A stretch of DNA of 64,000 nt from Candidatus Zipacnadia bacterium (GTDB lineage: Bacteria > Armatimonadota > Zipacnadia > Zipacnadales > UBA5352): the NCBI GenBank assembly GCA_029821735.1, contig JALGSU010000033.1:1-64000 (forward strand). The letters are read 5' to 3'. Below are positions 38,270 to 47,300 of this stretch, piece after piece; positions within the stretch are counted from its first letter, which is position 1; the number at the start of each line of letters is the position of its first letter. Below the pieces are notes generated by a model, which was not told the origin of the DNA, made no database searches, and saw only the letters and a list, made by a program, of their open reading frames with translations. The translations under genes and the position numbers were made by a program.

Positions 38270-40288
38270 ATGTCCAAGGAGCGCATGCGACGCCGCGACG
38301 CCTACTTCGGTCTGCACTTCGACCTGCACCCGAAGGCCGATGACACCGAACTTGGTGCCGAGACCACCGAGGAGAACCTGAACGCCCTCCTCGACCGCGT
38401 ACGCCCCGACTTTGTCCAATATGACTGCAAGGGCCACGCCGGCTACACCGGCTACCCGACCGCGGTCGGCTGGTCCTCCCCCGGCATCGTCAATGACGCT
38501 CTGGCCGTCTGGCGGAGAGTCACCCGCGAACACGGTGTCTCTCTGCTCATCCACTATTCCGGCGTCCAGGACTACGTCGCCGTCGAGCATCATCCCGAGT
38601 GGGCCGCCGTGCACGCCGATGGCACACCGGATGGCCAGGCCACCAGCAACTTCGGCCCGTACGTCGACGAGCTGCTCATCCCGCAACTGCGCGAAGTCAT
38701 CGCCATGCACGACCTCGACGGCGTCTGGGTGGACGGTGACTGCTGGGGCACGCTCCCCGACTGGTCTGACGCCGCGCTCGCGAAGTGGCGAGAGGAAACC
38801 GGCGAGGCCGACGCCCCCATCGACTCTGATGATCCGCGCTGGGTGCGCTGGATGGACTTCCACCGCCGCCAGTTCGAGAGCTACCTGCGCCACTGGGTCG
38901 ACGCGCTGCACGAGACCAGCCCCGATATCGATATCACCAGCAACTGGATGTATTCGACCTACGCACCGAAATCCGCTGAGGCCAATCTCGACTACCTCTC
39001 CGGCGACTACTCGCCGTCCGTGTCCTGCGACCGCGCACGCATCGAGGCCCGCTATCTCGCATCCACCGGCATGCCCTGGGACCTGATGGCGTGGGGCTTC
39101 AACCGCGTCGGCTCCGGCCCCTGGAGCCACAAGAACCCGCTCCAGCTCCAGCAGGAGGCCGCCGTGGTCCTCATGCAGGGCGGCGGCTTCCAGGTCTACA
39201 ATCAGCCCACTCGCTCCGGTCACATCGCCCAGTCGGTCATCGACACCTGTGGCCTCGTCGCCGACTTCTGCCGCGAGCGCCAGGACGTGTGCTTCCACAG
39301 CACCACCGTCCCGCAGGTCGCAGTCCTCCTGCCCTCCGTCGACATGACCGAACGCTCGGCCCGCGTCTGGCACACCGGCGGCACTCGCGCCGAACTCGAG
39401 GGCACGCTGCACGCGATGCTCGAGCTTGGTTACTCAGTCGACCTGCTCGCCGAGCATCAACTCACCGGCCGCCTCGGCGACTTCCCACTCATCGTCCTCC
39501 CCGACTGCTCCCGTCTCGCACATGGTTTCGCGGACGAGTTGGTGCAGTATGTTCGCGCCGGCGGCTCACTGCTGCTGGCCGGCCCGCGTGTCGCTGGCCT
39601 CTTCGCCGATCATCTCGGCGTCACGTTCGCCGACGAGGGCGTGGCCGGAGCTGGCGCGGCGGCGGGCAGTGTAGGCTGGGACGGCTCGTGGCAGGCGGGC
39701 AAGCCCACAGGCTCGGATGATGTGACCCCCGCCCACGTGCTCTCCTCATTCGGAGCGGGCATGTGCAACGGTCTGTGGCGCAGCGTGCAGCCCTCGGGTG
39801 CAGAAGCCGTCGGCCATCGCTGGCCAACCTTCGACACTCGCGGCGAGGGTGAGGTCGCCTCCACCATCACTCCGCTTGGCGACGGCCAGATCGGCGCGAT
39901 CTACGGGCCCATCGGCCTTCAATATCTCGACGCCCACCGGCCAGCTCTTCGCCACTTCATCGGCGACCTCGCGGAGCGCCTCTTCGCCGAGCCCGCAGTG
40001 AGCACCGACGCACCCTCCTGCGTCGACGTCGCCCTGCGCCACACCGCCGACGGGCATCTCAGCGTTCACATGCTCAACCTGGCCGAAGCCCAGCGCGACC
40101 CGGCTCACCAGAGCCCGGACTTCATCCCGACCATCGGCCCCATCACCGTCACGCTGCGCGTCGCCAACGAGCCCGGCTCGGTCACCTGGCAGCCCGGCGG
40201 CGCAGCTCCCAAATGGTCATGGGCCGATGGCGTTCTCACCGTGACCGTCGACTCCCTGCACATCCACGGAGTCGCGGTCGTCACGTGA
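38270..40288 (+). CDS. GH29-like (alpha-L-fucosidase-like) glycoside hydrolase
   Basis: 672 residues, no signal peptide, so probably cytosolic. CAGGAGG precedes ATG 38270. The first 350 residues form a TIM barrel with GHAGYTGYPTAVGW, GVWVDGDCWGTLPDWSDAAL, and DITSNWMYSTYA; the pattern of an Asp nucleophile in VDGDCW fits GH29-type and related hydrolases. A flavodoxin-like beta-galactosidase-trimerisation domain follows (about 390-600; LLPSVDMTERSARVW, GGSLLLAGPRVAGLFADH). It follows the lyase-like gene by 16 bases and precedes the DUF4838 gene, forming a glycan-degradation operon. Confidence 0.7.
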   Translation: MSKERMRRRDAYFGLHFDLHPKADDTELGAETTEENLNALLDRVRPDFVQYDCKGHAGYTGYPTAVGWSSPGIVNDALAVWRRVTREHGVSLLIHYSGVQDYVAVEHHPEWAAVHADGTPDGQATSNFGPYVDELLIPQLREVIAMHDLDGVWVDGDCWGTLPDWSDAALAKWREETGEADAPIDSDDPRWVRWMDFHRRQFESYLRHWVDALHETSPDIDITSNWMYSTYAPKSAEANLDYLSGDYSPSVSCDRARIEARYLASTGMPWDLMAWGFNRVGSGPWSHKNPLQLQQEAAVVLMQGGGFQVYNQPTRSGHIAQSVIDTCGLVADFCRERQDVCFHSTTVPQVAVLLPSVDMTERSARVWHTGGTRAELEGTLHAMLELGYSVDLLAEHQLTGRLGDFPLIVLPDCSRLAHGFADELVQYVRAGGSLLLAGPRVAGLFADHLGVTFADEGVAGAGAAAGSVGWDGSWQAGKPTGSDDVTPAHVLSSFGAGMCNGLWRSVQPSGAEAVGHRWPTFDTRGEGEVASTITPLGDGQIGAIYGPIGLQYLDAHRPALRHFIGDLAERLFAEPAVSTDAPSCVDVALRHTADGHLSVHMLNLAEAQRDPAHQSPDFIPTIGPITVTLRVANEPGSVTWQPGGAAPKWSWADGVLTVTVDSLHIHGVAVVT

Positions 40289-40326
40289 GTAGGCATGCAT
40301 GTCCACAGGCGCGGAGGTGTTCTTGG

Positions 40327-42165
40327 ATGAACCACCTGAGGCCCGCCATGGCCACACTCGCCATCGCCGTACTGATGGCATCCGCTGTCCACGCCCAGCC
40401 GCTCGCCGAGAACGGTGAGACAGATTGGGTCATCTACCATGCCGCCGATGCCGTTCCCTCGGTGCGTCTCGCCGCTGAGGAACTCCAGCGCGTCATACTC
40501 CTCTCGACCGGCGCGAAGCTCCCGATCGTCGACGGACCCGCCGCACCGATGATCTGCGTCGGCGAAAACTCTGCCTCCCGCGCAGCCGGTATTGGCGCCG
40601 ACGACCTCCCCAACGATGGCTTCCGCATTCGCACCATCGACAGCAGTCTCTACATCCTCGGCAAAGAGCACCCCAATGACGCTCCGCCGTGGGTTGGCTG
40701 GACCAGTCGCGGCACGCTCTACGGCGTCTACGAGTTCCTCGAGCGCGTCGTCGGCGCGCGCTGGCTCATGCCCGGCGAAGTCGGCGAGGACATCCCGGCG
40801 CATGCCACCCTTGAACTCCCGGAACTCGACATCGAGCAGACGCCCGACTTCCCCGTCCGCGTTCTCCAGCACGTTCAGCAGGAGTTGCCGGAATGGCACG
40901 AGGACAAGGAAATGGTCCGCCGCTGGATGCACACTCAGAAGCTGCCCGCCAAGCAATTCGATGGCTACGCGCTCAGTTGGGGCCATTCATGGAACGACTA
41001 CGTGACTGAGGAGCAGCTCGCGGAGCACCCCGAGTGGCGTGCCCTGCGCGACACCGGCGAACGCTACATACCCGCCCGCCATTCAGCGGTCAAGTACTGC
41101 ACCACCAACCCCGAGCTCATCCAAGCCTTTGCCGACGGCGTCATGGCTCGTCTCGAGGAGCACCCGAACCGCATCTCGGCATCGATCTCCCCCAGCGATG
41201 GTGGTCTGTTCTGCGTCTGCGATGAGTGCTCGAAGTATGTTGAGGACGACCCGCATGGTGCCCCCTCGCAGTCCCGCCTCATCCTGAAGTTCTACAATGA
41301 CGTTGCCGCGATCGTCGCCGAGAAATATCCCAAGCGCCAGCTTCCCGGCTACGTCTACTACAACTACATGTACCCGCCCGACGAGACCATCGAGATGCAA
41401 CCGAACGTCTGGCTCGTCTTCTATGGCCTGCGCTACTACGGCTGGGGACTTGCCAAGCCCACTTACGCTGCCGAGTTCCGCGACGTCGTCGAGGGCTGGT
41501 CACGCTTCACCGACAATATGGTCTATGGCAGCTACACCGTGTGGATGCGCTCCTTCAACGGCGCCATCGTCCCGCCCCCGCGCGCGATCCTCAAGATGGA
41601 GTTGCCCATCGCTCACGAGGCCAGCTACCGTGGCGCGACCATGATCGGCCTCGCCGCATGGGGCTATGGTGGCCCGGTCAACTACGTCTTCGCCCGGCAG
41701 ATGTGGGATGCTGACCTTGACGTGGACGCGACGCTTGACGAGTGGTATCAGCGCGCATATGGGGCCGGCTGGGAGTCCATGCGCGATCTCTACTCACTGG
41801 TCGAGAAGCAGTTCACGCAGTGGAAAGAGCAGGAGACCATCGAATATCGCGGCTTCCAGTATGAAATCAACTATGAGCTGATCGACGCCGTGCACCGGCC
41901 CATCTTCGCCGAGATGGAGCCCCTGTACCTCGACGGTCTGTCGAAGGCCGCCACCGACGCCCAGCGTCAACGGATCGAGATGCTCGGTGACAATCTGATT
42001 CAACTGCACCATGACATGCTCGAGGCCGAGATGATCGAGGGCGGCGAGGACTCGCACTTCTACCGCACCGAGGAGCAGTACCAGCAGTTCCTCGAGGACG
42101 TCAAGCCGACGCTCTCACTCGACCCGCAGAAGTACCCGATCTGGCACGGCGAGTGGTCCGGTTAG
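40327..42165 (+). CDS. DUF4838-domain exported protein
   Basis: 612 residues from ATG 40327 with CGGAGG upstream. Signal peptide (MNHLRPAMATLAIAVLMASAVHA). An N-terminal alpha-glucuronidase-like domain (about 25-130; AAEELQRVILLSTGAKLPIV) is followed by the DUF4838 core with ISPSDGGLFCVCDECSKYV, the C-x-C-x-x-C pattern seen in the family. Members occur with polysaccharide lyases and are thought to be glycoside-hydrolase-related, but no activity is established. The neighbouring lyase and GH29-like genes agree with a role in uronate-containing glycans. Confidence 0.8.
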   Translation: MNHLRPAMATLAIAVLMASAVHAQPLAENGETDWVIYHAADAVPSVRLAAEELQRVILLSTGAKLPIVDGPAAPMICVGENSASRAAGIGADDLPNDGFRIRTIDSSLYILGKEHPNDAPPWVGWTSRGTLYGVYEFLERVVGARWLMPGEVGEDIPAHATLELPELDIEQTPDFPVRVLQHVQQELPEWHEDKEMVRRWMHTQKLPAKQFDGYALSWGHSWNDYVTEEQLAEHPEWRALRDTGERYIPARHSAVKYCTTNPELIQAFADGVMARLEEHPNRISASISPSDGGLFCVCDECSKYVEDDPHGAPSQSRLILKFYNDVAAIVAEKYPKRQLPGYVYYNYMYPPDETIEMQPNVWLVFYGLRYYGWGLAKPTYAAEFRDVVEGWSRFTDNMVYGSYTVWMRSFNGAIVPPPRAILKMELPIAHEASYRGATMIGLAAWGYGGPVNYVFARQMWDADLDVDATLDEWYQRAYGAGWESMRDLYSLVEKQFTQWKEQETIEYRGFQYEINYELIDAVHRPIFAEMEPLYLDGLSKAATDAQRQRIEMLGDNLIQLHHDMLEAEMIEGGEDSHFYRTEEQYQQFLEDVKPTLSLDPQKYPIWHGEWSG

Positions 42166-42182
42166 CCCGCTGCCGACTACGG

Positions 42183-44162
42183 TCAAATCTCGTCCGTCAC
42201 ATCGCCCTGCAACTGCACCGGCTGTGGCTTGATCTTCTTACGCGCCACCACCGGCCTGCCCGTCTCGACGAACGTGCGTTCAGGCCGCTCAGCATAGCCG
42301 TCCGCCAGCATCTCGTGCATGACCCGCCCCTCATTCTGGGCGGGCGCCTCGATCCCCAGCAGATGCGCGATCGTCGGCGCCACGTCGGTCGTGCACAGAC
42401 GCGACTGCTCCAGTCGTGGCGCTGTCACACCCGCCTTGATCCCCGCGCCACCGATGACCATCGCCGCCAGCACCGACGTCGTCTCGGTCTCGTAGGTCGG
42501 CACCATCGGCCCGTGGTTCCCGCCGGTGCACGGGAAAGCGACCCGCTCTTCGCCCATGCGCAGCACCTCGCCCCGCGACCAGGTGTACCCGCCCGAGTAG
42601 ACGAACACGATGTCCCCGATGTAGTCGCCCCACATCCCCACCATCGGCGCGTCCTCACGCGTCAGTGCGAAGGCCAGCACGTGCTCGCCACTCTCGGGAT
42701 CCTTCGCGTCACGCATGCGCGCCAGCACCTGCGCCCGCAACTCCTCGTACTCTTCCGGCGGCACAATCCCGTCCTCGTCCCGACCCTGCAGGTTGATCCA
42801 CAGATGGTTTTGCGCCCAGAAGATTTTGCTCCGCGACCAGTCTATCTCCTTGCCATCCTCCCGAGGCGTGAGCCAGTCGGTGCCCCTGAAGGCGTTGACC
42901 AGTGACGCTGCCCGCCGGTTCGCAGGCATTCCGTGATCAGCCGCGACCACGAACGCCGTCTCCCCGTCGTCGAACAGATCGAGGAACCGCCCCAGCAGTC
43001 GGTCGGCCGCTTTGTAGTAGCCCCGAATGATCTCCCAGTAGTGATCGACTCGCTCCGCGTCATAGTCTCCGCCGGTCGGGTCGACCTTCGCCACGAACGT
43101 GTGCCCCATCGCGTCCAGCAAATGCCAATGCAAGTAGACCAGTTGCGCATCGCTCTCGTCCATCGCCATCTTCACCGCTCGCGGCCACCACTCCGACTCC
43201 CATGCCAAGACCTCGTCCGTCACGTCAAACTCCAGCGCCTCATCGCGGTTGAGCATCGTCGCCTGCCCGCCGTGCACGTATGGCCCCAGTTCATCAATCA
43301 GCCGCCGCCCCAGTTCAGGCTTCGAGCAGTGCCGCCCATCCGTCGGGAACGCGTCTGTCCGGAACAACCGAACCCGCGAACCGTCGGCCGCCAGTTCCAC
43401 CAGCTTGAACCGGAACGCGCCCTCAGCTTCGCCCTGGTCCTCGGTCACGAAATCCGCCCGCAGCCACTCGCTCCACTCCCCCACTTTCAGCGTCACCACT
43501 GCGCTCGCACCATCCCGCTCGGCCGCGATCATCACCGTGTCGTACTCAGTCTCCCCGAACACTAACGCACGATATGTCGGCCCACTGCCCTCCGTGACGG
43601 TCACCACCGCCAGTTCCGTCTCCAGCAGCGGCACCCCCGACGCAGGCGCATTGTCCCAGCCCTCGGCCGGCACCAGCTCCACCGGGTCTGTCGTGTTCAG
43701 CTCCGGGCAATTGTTGTACACCGCTCCCGCTGCTAGATCAAAGTATGACTGCGCCGGCTTGAAGAGCCACTCGATATGCGTAGCCTCATCGACGGTCGGC
43801 GGATAGCCCGCGTAGTTCACCACCACGCTCTTCATACCATGGCGCGCGGCAGTCTCCCACAGATACTCCGCTCGGCAGAGCCCCGACGTGAACGCGTCCT
43901 CGAAGTGGAATTCGTCCAGCGGCGCCCCCGGCAGGTGCGATCCCCACTGCACAATACCGTGCGTCCCCGGAGTTGCGCCTGTCGCGATGGTCGTCCAGTT
44001 GGTAGGCGTCTGTGCCGGGATCACCGGGCGCAGTCGACTCATGCTGCCCTTCGCCAGCAGTCGCTCGAAGTTCGGCATGATGCCCTCTCCCAGGAACTTC
44101 TCCAGCATGTTCGGCACCAGCGCATCAAAACCCAGAAACAGCACCCGTTTTGCCGCACCCAT
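42183..44162 (-). CDS. Type I phosphodiesterase/nucleotide pyrophosphatase family protein
   Basis: 659 residues, alkaline-phosphatase superfamily, apparently cytosolic (no signal peptide). N-terminal metal site KRVLFLGFDALVPNMLEKFL and nucleophile Thr in AQTPTNWTTIATGATPGTHG, then VVAADHGMPANRR for the second metal. A large beta-rich insertion between about 200 and 300 is typical of such enzymes. It hydrolyses phosphodiesters or phosphonates; substrate not readable. ATG 44162 follows GGGAG. Divergent from the GH-like gene at 44307 and convergent with the DUF4838 gene. Confidence 0.85.
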   Translation of the reverse strand: MGAAKRVLFLGFDALVPNMLEKFLGEGIMPNFERLLAKGSMSRLRPVIPAQTPTNWTTIATGATPGTHGIVQWGSHLPGAPLDEFHFEDAFTSGLCRAEYLWETAARHGMKSVVVNYAGYPPTVDEATHIEWLFKPAQSYFDLAAGAVYNNCPELNTTDPVELVPAEGWDNAPASGVPLLETELAVVTVTEGSGPTYRALVFGETEYDTVMIAAERDGASAVVTLKVGEWSEWLRADFVTEDQGEAEGAFRFKLVELAADGSRVRLFRTDAFPTDGRHCSKPELGRRLIDELGPYVHGGQATMLNRDEALEFDVTDEVLAWESEWWPRAVKMAMDESDAQLVYLHWHLLDAMGHTFVAKVDPTGGDYDAERVDHYWEIIRGYYKAADRLLGRFLDLFDDGETAFVVAADHGMPANRRAASLVNAFRGTDWLTPREDGKEIDWSRSKIFWAQNHLWINLQGRDEDGIVPPEEYEELRAQVLARMRDAKDPESGEHVLAFALTREDAPMVGMWGDYIGDIVFVYSGGYTWSRGEVLRMGEERVAFPCTGGNHGPMVPTYETETTSVLAAMVIGGAGIKAGVTAPRLEQSRLCTTDVAPTIAHLLGIEAPAQNEGRVMHEMLADGYAERPERTFVETGRPVVARKKIKPQPVQLQGDVTDEI

Positions 44163-44306
44163 CGGACAGGCTCCCTTCCGCGCTCATCTTGTTCCCTCGC
44201 TCTTCGCGCCCGATTCTCCTCGCACCTGCCTTCAGTGCAGGTCACTGGCGCCGCACCAGCGAATCTTCGCGCAGCACTCTCACGGAATATGCGGGAGGAA
44301 CCAACC

Positions 44307-46631
44307 ATGCGACTGCCGCTGTGCCTGCTTGCGCTCATCCTCTGCATCGGGACCGCGTTCGCCGAGCCCGTCTTCATGGCCGACTTCGAGGCCGCCACCG
44401 ACGGCGTCCCTGACGGATGGACCTTCGTCAACCAGCGCGGCGAGTGCTCCGGAGAGTGGGACGATTCCGAGCCCTTGCCCAATGGTCACTCAATCCGCCT
44501 CGACACCACCGCCGACGCCACGGCTCGCGCCACCTGGGCACCCACGCAGAGAATCGCTCTCCAGCCCGAGACCGCCTACCGCCTCAGCTTCAAGATCATG
44601 CTGGCCACGTCCGGCGGCGGCAAGGGCGCCTACATCATCGCCTACGAGAACGGTGTCGAGGCTCCCGCCAACTGGCACATGGGCCGGTTCATGAACGGCG
44701 CGCAGGACTGGCATGAGGAGTCCTTCACCTTCAAAACTCTGCCCGACTGCGAGTGGATCAAGCTCCAGTGCAAGCTCTGGGAGTCCCCTGGCTTCGCATG
44801 GTTCGACGACATCACTATCGAGGAAATACCCGAGGACGAGATACAGCGCGATCCGTCCACCCGCAACTATTATCCTGACCCCGACGGCTCCGCCCTCCAA
44901 CTCCTCTGGTATCCTGCCCAGCGTCGGCCCGACCGGACCATCCACCTGCTCGACGGTTTCGTCAACCCGGTCTCAGCCTTCTTCCTCGGCGACAAGGAGG
45001 CCGTCGCCGACCCGCATCTGATACTCGATCTGCCCGAGGCCATCCATCTGGTCGGACCGGTGGTCGCCGGACGCCAGCCGTTCGCAGAACCTTTCCAGGC
45101 TGAGCCCGAAACTATTGAGCGCGATGGCGTCAAGCTCAATCGCTGGCGTCTGCCGATCCAGCCCGGACCGCTCGGCCGCATCAAGCCCGACGCTCCTGTC
45201 TGGGACCGCTACCACTTCGTCTATGCCCAGCCCCAGCCCGGCTGCCCCGAACAATTCACCTGGCGCTGGCGCGTCGAGAACGCCGGCGAACTCGGCCCCG
45301 AGCACGAGATGCTGGCGAACGTGGTTGCCGCCGAAGAGGGCCCGCTCGGCGAGGTGCCCGACTTCAAGCTCTTCACCCAGCACTCCGACGCCCTCCGCCT
45401 GCCCACTGCCGACGAGCGCGGTCAGGTCCTCGACTACCTGCACTACGCCGGTGTCGGCGGCGGCCTCGCCCTCAGCTACTATGGCGCGGAGTACCAGTCC
45501 ATCGACGACGAATTGGGGGCCGCCGGCTACTTCACCTGGACGTGGTCGTGGCATGGCTACGGAGGCGCGTCGGAGCCTGGTCAGGAACTCGTCTACGATC
45601 CCGACGCTCGTCGCCAGAGGACAGGCCTCGTCTGCCCGCAGGTGCAGGCTGAGCGGCAGGAGCCCTTCTACTCAAACCTGATCGAGAAGTACGCCAATGC
45701 GCTCGCGATCGAGCGCGAGTGGATCATCATCAACTACGAGCCGCCCTACATGAACGTCTGCTTCTGCGAACGCTGTCGCAAAGCGTTCGCAGAGCTCACT
45801 GATCTCGATGAAGCGACCGTCCTCGCCATGTCCCCCAAGGACATTCGCGCCCTTCCCGATCACGCATGGGGACGCTTCCGTAGCCACCAGAACGATCTCA
45901 TTATCGAGGCCCACGTTGACGCCGCGCACCAAACCGACCCGGACGTCAAGTTCGGAGTCTGTGGCCCGCCGCGCAGCCAGTGGCACGCCGACAACGCCAT
46001 GGACATCGCACTCTTTGAGCCCGAGGTCTTCCTGCACGCGCCCATGATCTACGCCAGCCCGAAGGCCACCGCCGAACTCACCCGCTCAACCTGCGAGGGC
46101 ACCAGCGAACTCGTCATGCCCTTCCTGCTCGCATCAGACATGGCGGTTACCGGCGTCTTCCCCAGCCCTGCCGACCTGCGCCTGAACATGCTGGCAACAG
46201 CTCTCAGCGGCGGCCATGGCGCGATCCTCTGGGTGGGCATTGAGTCCCTCGACGGTCAACTCATGAACGCGCTCCGCCAGAGCATGAGCGAGATCCGAGA
46301 GCTGCAGCGCTACATCGTCGGGGGCACGCGTCTCGGCGATCTGGTGCCGGAGGTCGTTCCGGGGGCGATTCGCGAGATCGTCATTCACGGTCGGGCTTTG
46401 CAGATACCGGTCGACAACGTGCAATCCCCGGTCATGGTCTGGGGTTGGAAATCGGGCGAGGGTCATCTCGCAGCGCTGATCAACTATGACGAGACCATGC
46501 CCCACACCGTCCGCCTGCAGGCACCGGGCATAGAGGCGGCCAAGTCTCTCAATGGCCCGGCCCCCAAGCCCAAAGCTGACAGCGTGACCATCGAGCTGGC
46601 GCCGTACGAGTTCGCCGCCTTCACCTGGTAG
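44307..46631 (+). CDS. Exported glycoside-hydrolase-like protein with N-terminal CBM
   Basis: 774 residues from ATG 44307 (GGGAGG upstream), signal peptide MRLPLCLLALILCIGTAFA. Residues 25-175 form a carbohydrate-binding-like beta-sandwich (DFEAATDGVPDGWTFVNQRG, WFDDITIEEIP). The second half is TIM-barrel-like with REWIIINYEPPYMNVCFCER, in which the Cys pair CFCERC resembles the metal-binding loop of GH42-type enzymes, then DPDVKFGVCGPPRS and GGHGAILWVGIESLDG. Family not certain; probably a glycan hydrolase of the cell surface. The tRNA-like element starts 46 bases after its stop. Confidence 0.6.
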   Translation: MRLPLCLLALILCIGTAFAEPVFMADFEAATDGVPDGWTFVNQRGECSGEWDDSEPLPNGHSIRLDTTADATARATWAPTQRIALQPETAYRLSFKIMLATSGGGKGAYIIAYENGVEAPANWHMGRFMNGAQDWHEESFTFKTLPDCEWIKLQCKLWESPGFAWFDDITIEEIPEDEIQRDPSTRNYYPDPDGSALQLLWYPAQRRPDRTIHLLDGFVNPVSAFFLGDKEAVADPHLILDLPEAIHLVGPVVAGRQPFAEPFQAEPETIERDGVKLNRWRLPIQPGPLGRIKPDAPVWDRYHFVYAQPQPGCPEQFTWRWRVENAGELGPEHEMLANVVAAEEGPLGEVPDFKLFTQHSDALRLPTADERGQVLDYLHYAGVGGGLALSYYGAEYQSIDDELGAAGYFTWTWSWHGYGGASEPGQELVYDPDARRQRTGLVCPQVQAERQEPFYSNLIEKYANALAIEREWIIINYEPPYMNVCFCERCRKAFAELTDLDEATVLAMSPKDIRALPDHAWGRFRSHQNDLIIEAHVDAAHQTDPDVKFGVCGPPRSQWHADNAMDIALFEPEVFLHAPMIYASPKATAELTRSTCEGTSELVMPFLLASDMAVTGVFPSPADLRLNMLATALSGGHGAILWVGIESLDGQLMNALRQSMSEIRELQRYIVGGTRLGDLVPEVVPGAIREIVIHGRALQIPVDNVQSPVMVWGWKSGEGHLAALINYDETMPHTVRLQAPGIEAAKSLNGPAPKPKADSVTIELAPYEFAAFTW

Positions 46632-46676
46632 CCCGCGCTGCTCTAGCAATCGGCCCGCTCAGACTATAGAGTGGAT

Positions 46677-46739
46677 GCCGGACGGGAGGCCCTGGTTCAA
46701 TTCCAGGCTCGTAGCTCAGTGATAGAGCGCCCGCCCGGC
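46677..46739 (+). ncRNA. tRNA-like element with permuted arms (T-arm before D-arm)
   Basis: Order is GCCGGACGGG (46677-46686), T-arm CCTGGTTCAATTCCAGG (46691-46707, perfect 5-bp stem and canonical TTCAATT loop), TA, D-arm GCTCAGTGATAGAGC (46714-46728, 4-bp stem), then CCCGCCCGGC (46730-46739), which pairs with the first block (9 of 10). The outer stem corresponds to an anticodon stem, so the tRNA halves are in 3'-then-5' order. Only six bases lie between T-arm and D-arm, so no acceptor stem exists. It may be a three-way-junction RNA or a tRNA relic. Confidence 0.35.
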
Positions 46740-46818
46740 TTCGCTTTGCGTGCTGCTCGCAGGCGTCAGCAACTACCTCGCCATGCTCGACGAGGGCCGC
46801 AAACTCGCCACTTACTGA
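46726..46818 (+). pseudogene. C-terminal remnant of an unidentified protein gene
   Basis: The frame ends ...LLAGVSNYLAMLDEGRKLATY then TGA (46816-46818). The codon use is gene-like and the sequence reads as an alpha-helical C-terminus, but no start or upstream part remains; the frame is blocked by TAG at 46723 inside the tRNA-like element. Probably the tail of a deleted gene. It abuts arsC. Confidence 0.35.
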
Positions 46819-46823
46819 CGCCC

Positions 46824-47267
46824 TTACGCCTCGTCATTCTCCGGCACGCCCGTCGTCACCAGACCCCGCACCCGCCTCTCGATCTCGTCGCGTATGGCCC
46901 GAAAGAACGCCACCCGCTCCTCTTCGCTCCCCTCCGCCTCAGCCGGATCTTCCAGTGACCAGTGAACGCGATCCCTTGCGCCCAGGTACATCGGGCACGC
47001 CTCATTTGCCCCATCACAAACCGTGACTAACAGGTCGAATTCTCGCTCGCCGAAGGCCTCAATGGTCTTCGGACGCTGGCTCGAGATATCGATGCCCTTC
47101 TCAGCCATCGCCTTCACGGCCAACGGATGCACTCGCTCGGCGATCTCCGTTCCCGCGCTGAACGCCTCATACTTCCCGCTGCCAAGCTCCCGCAGGAAGC
47201 CCTCGCCCATCTGACTCCGGCACGAGTTCCCTGTGCACAGGAACAAGACGCTCTTCGTGTCGGTCAT
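46824..47267 (-). CDS. arsC: Arsenate reductase, thioredoxin-coupled ArsC
   Basis: 147 residues of the low-molecular-weight phosphatase fold. The phosphatase loop C-x5-R is at 11-17 (CTGNSCR), with Asp of the loop DPAEAEG near 108. Three redox cysteines are in the expected places: Cys11, Cys84 and Cys91 (VTVCDGANEACP), as in S. aureus-type ArsC that reduces arsenate to arsenite with thioredoxin. No arsR or arsenite pump is visible nearby. ATG 47267 has GGGAG upstream. The gene is followed downstream by the remnant and tRNA-like element. Confidence 0.92.
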   Translation of the reverse strand: MTDTKSVLFLCTGNSCRSQMGEGFLRELGSGKYEAFSAGTEIAERVHPLAVKAMAEKGIDISSQRPKTIEAFGEREFDLLVTVCDGANEACPMYLGARDRVHWSLEDPAEAEGSEEERVAFFRAIRDEIERRVRGLVTTGVPENDEA

Positions 47268-47300
47268 CTGCGTCTCCCTGTCGATCTCACGCGATCGTCT

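Noticed and set aside
38255-38381. Continuation of the lyase-like frame past 38254
   Set aside because: It runs out of frame through the next gene; low-complexity Ser/Pro/Thr composition and an identified frameshift explain it.
46650-46700. Complete tRNA starting near 46650
   Set aside because: The region before the T-arm has a weak D-arm-like GCTC...GAGT but only 18 bases remain for the anticodon arm and variable loop, and no acceptor stem can be paired.
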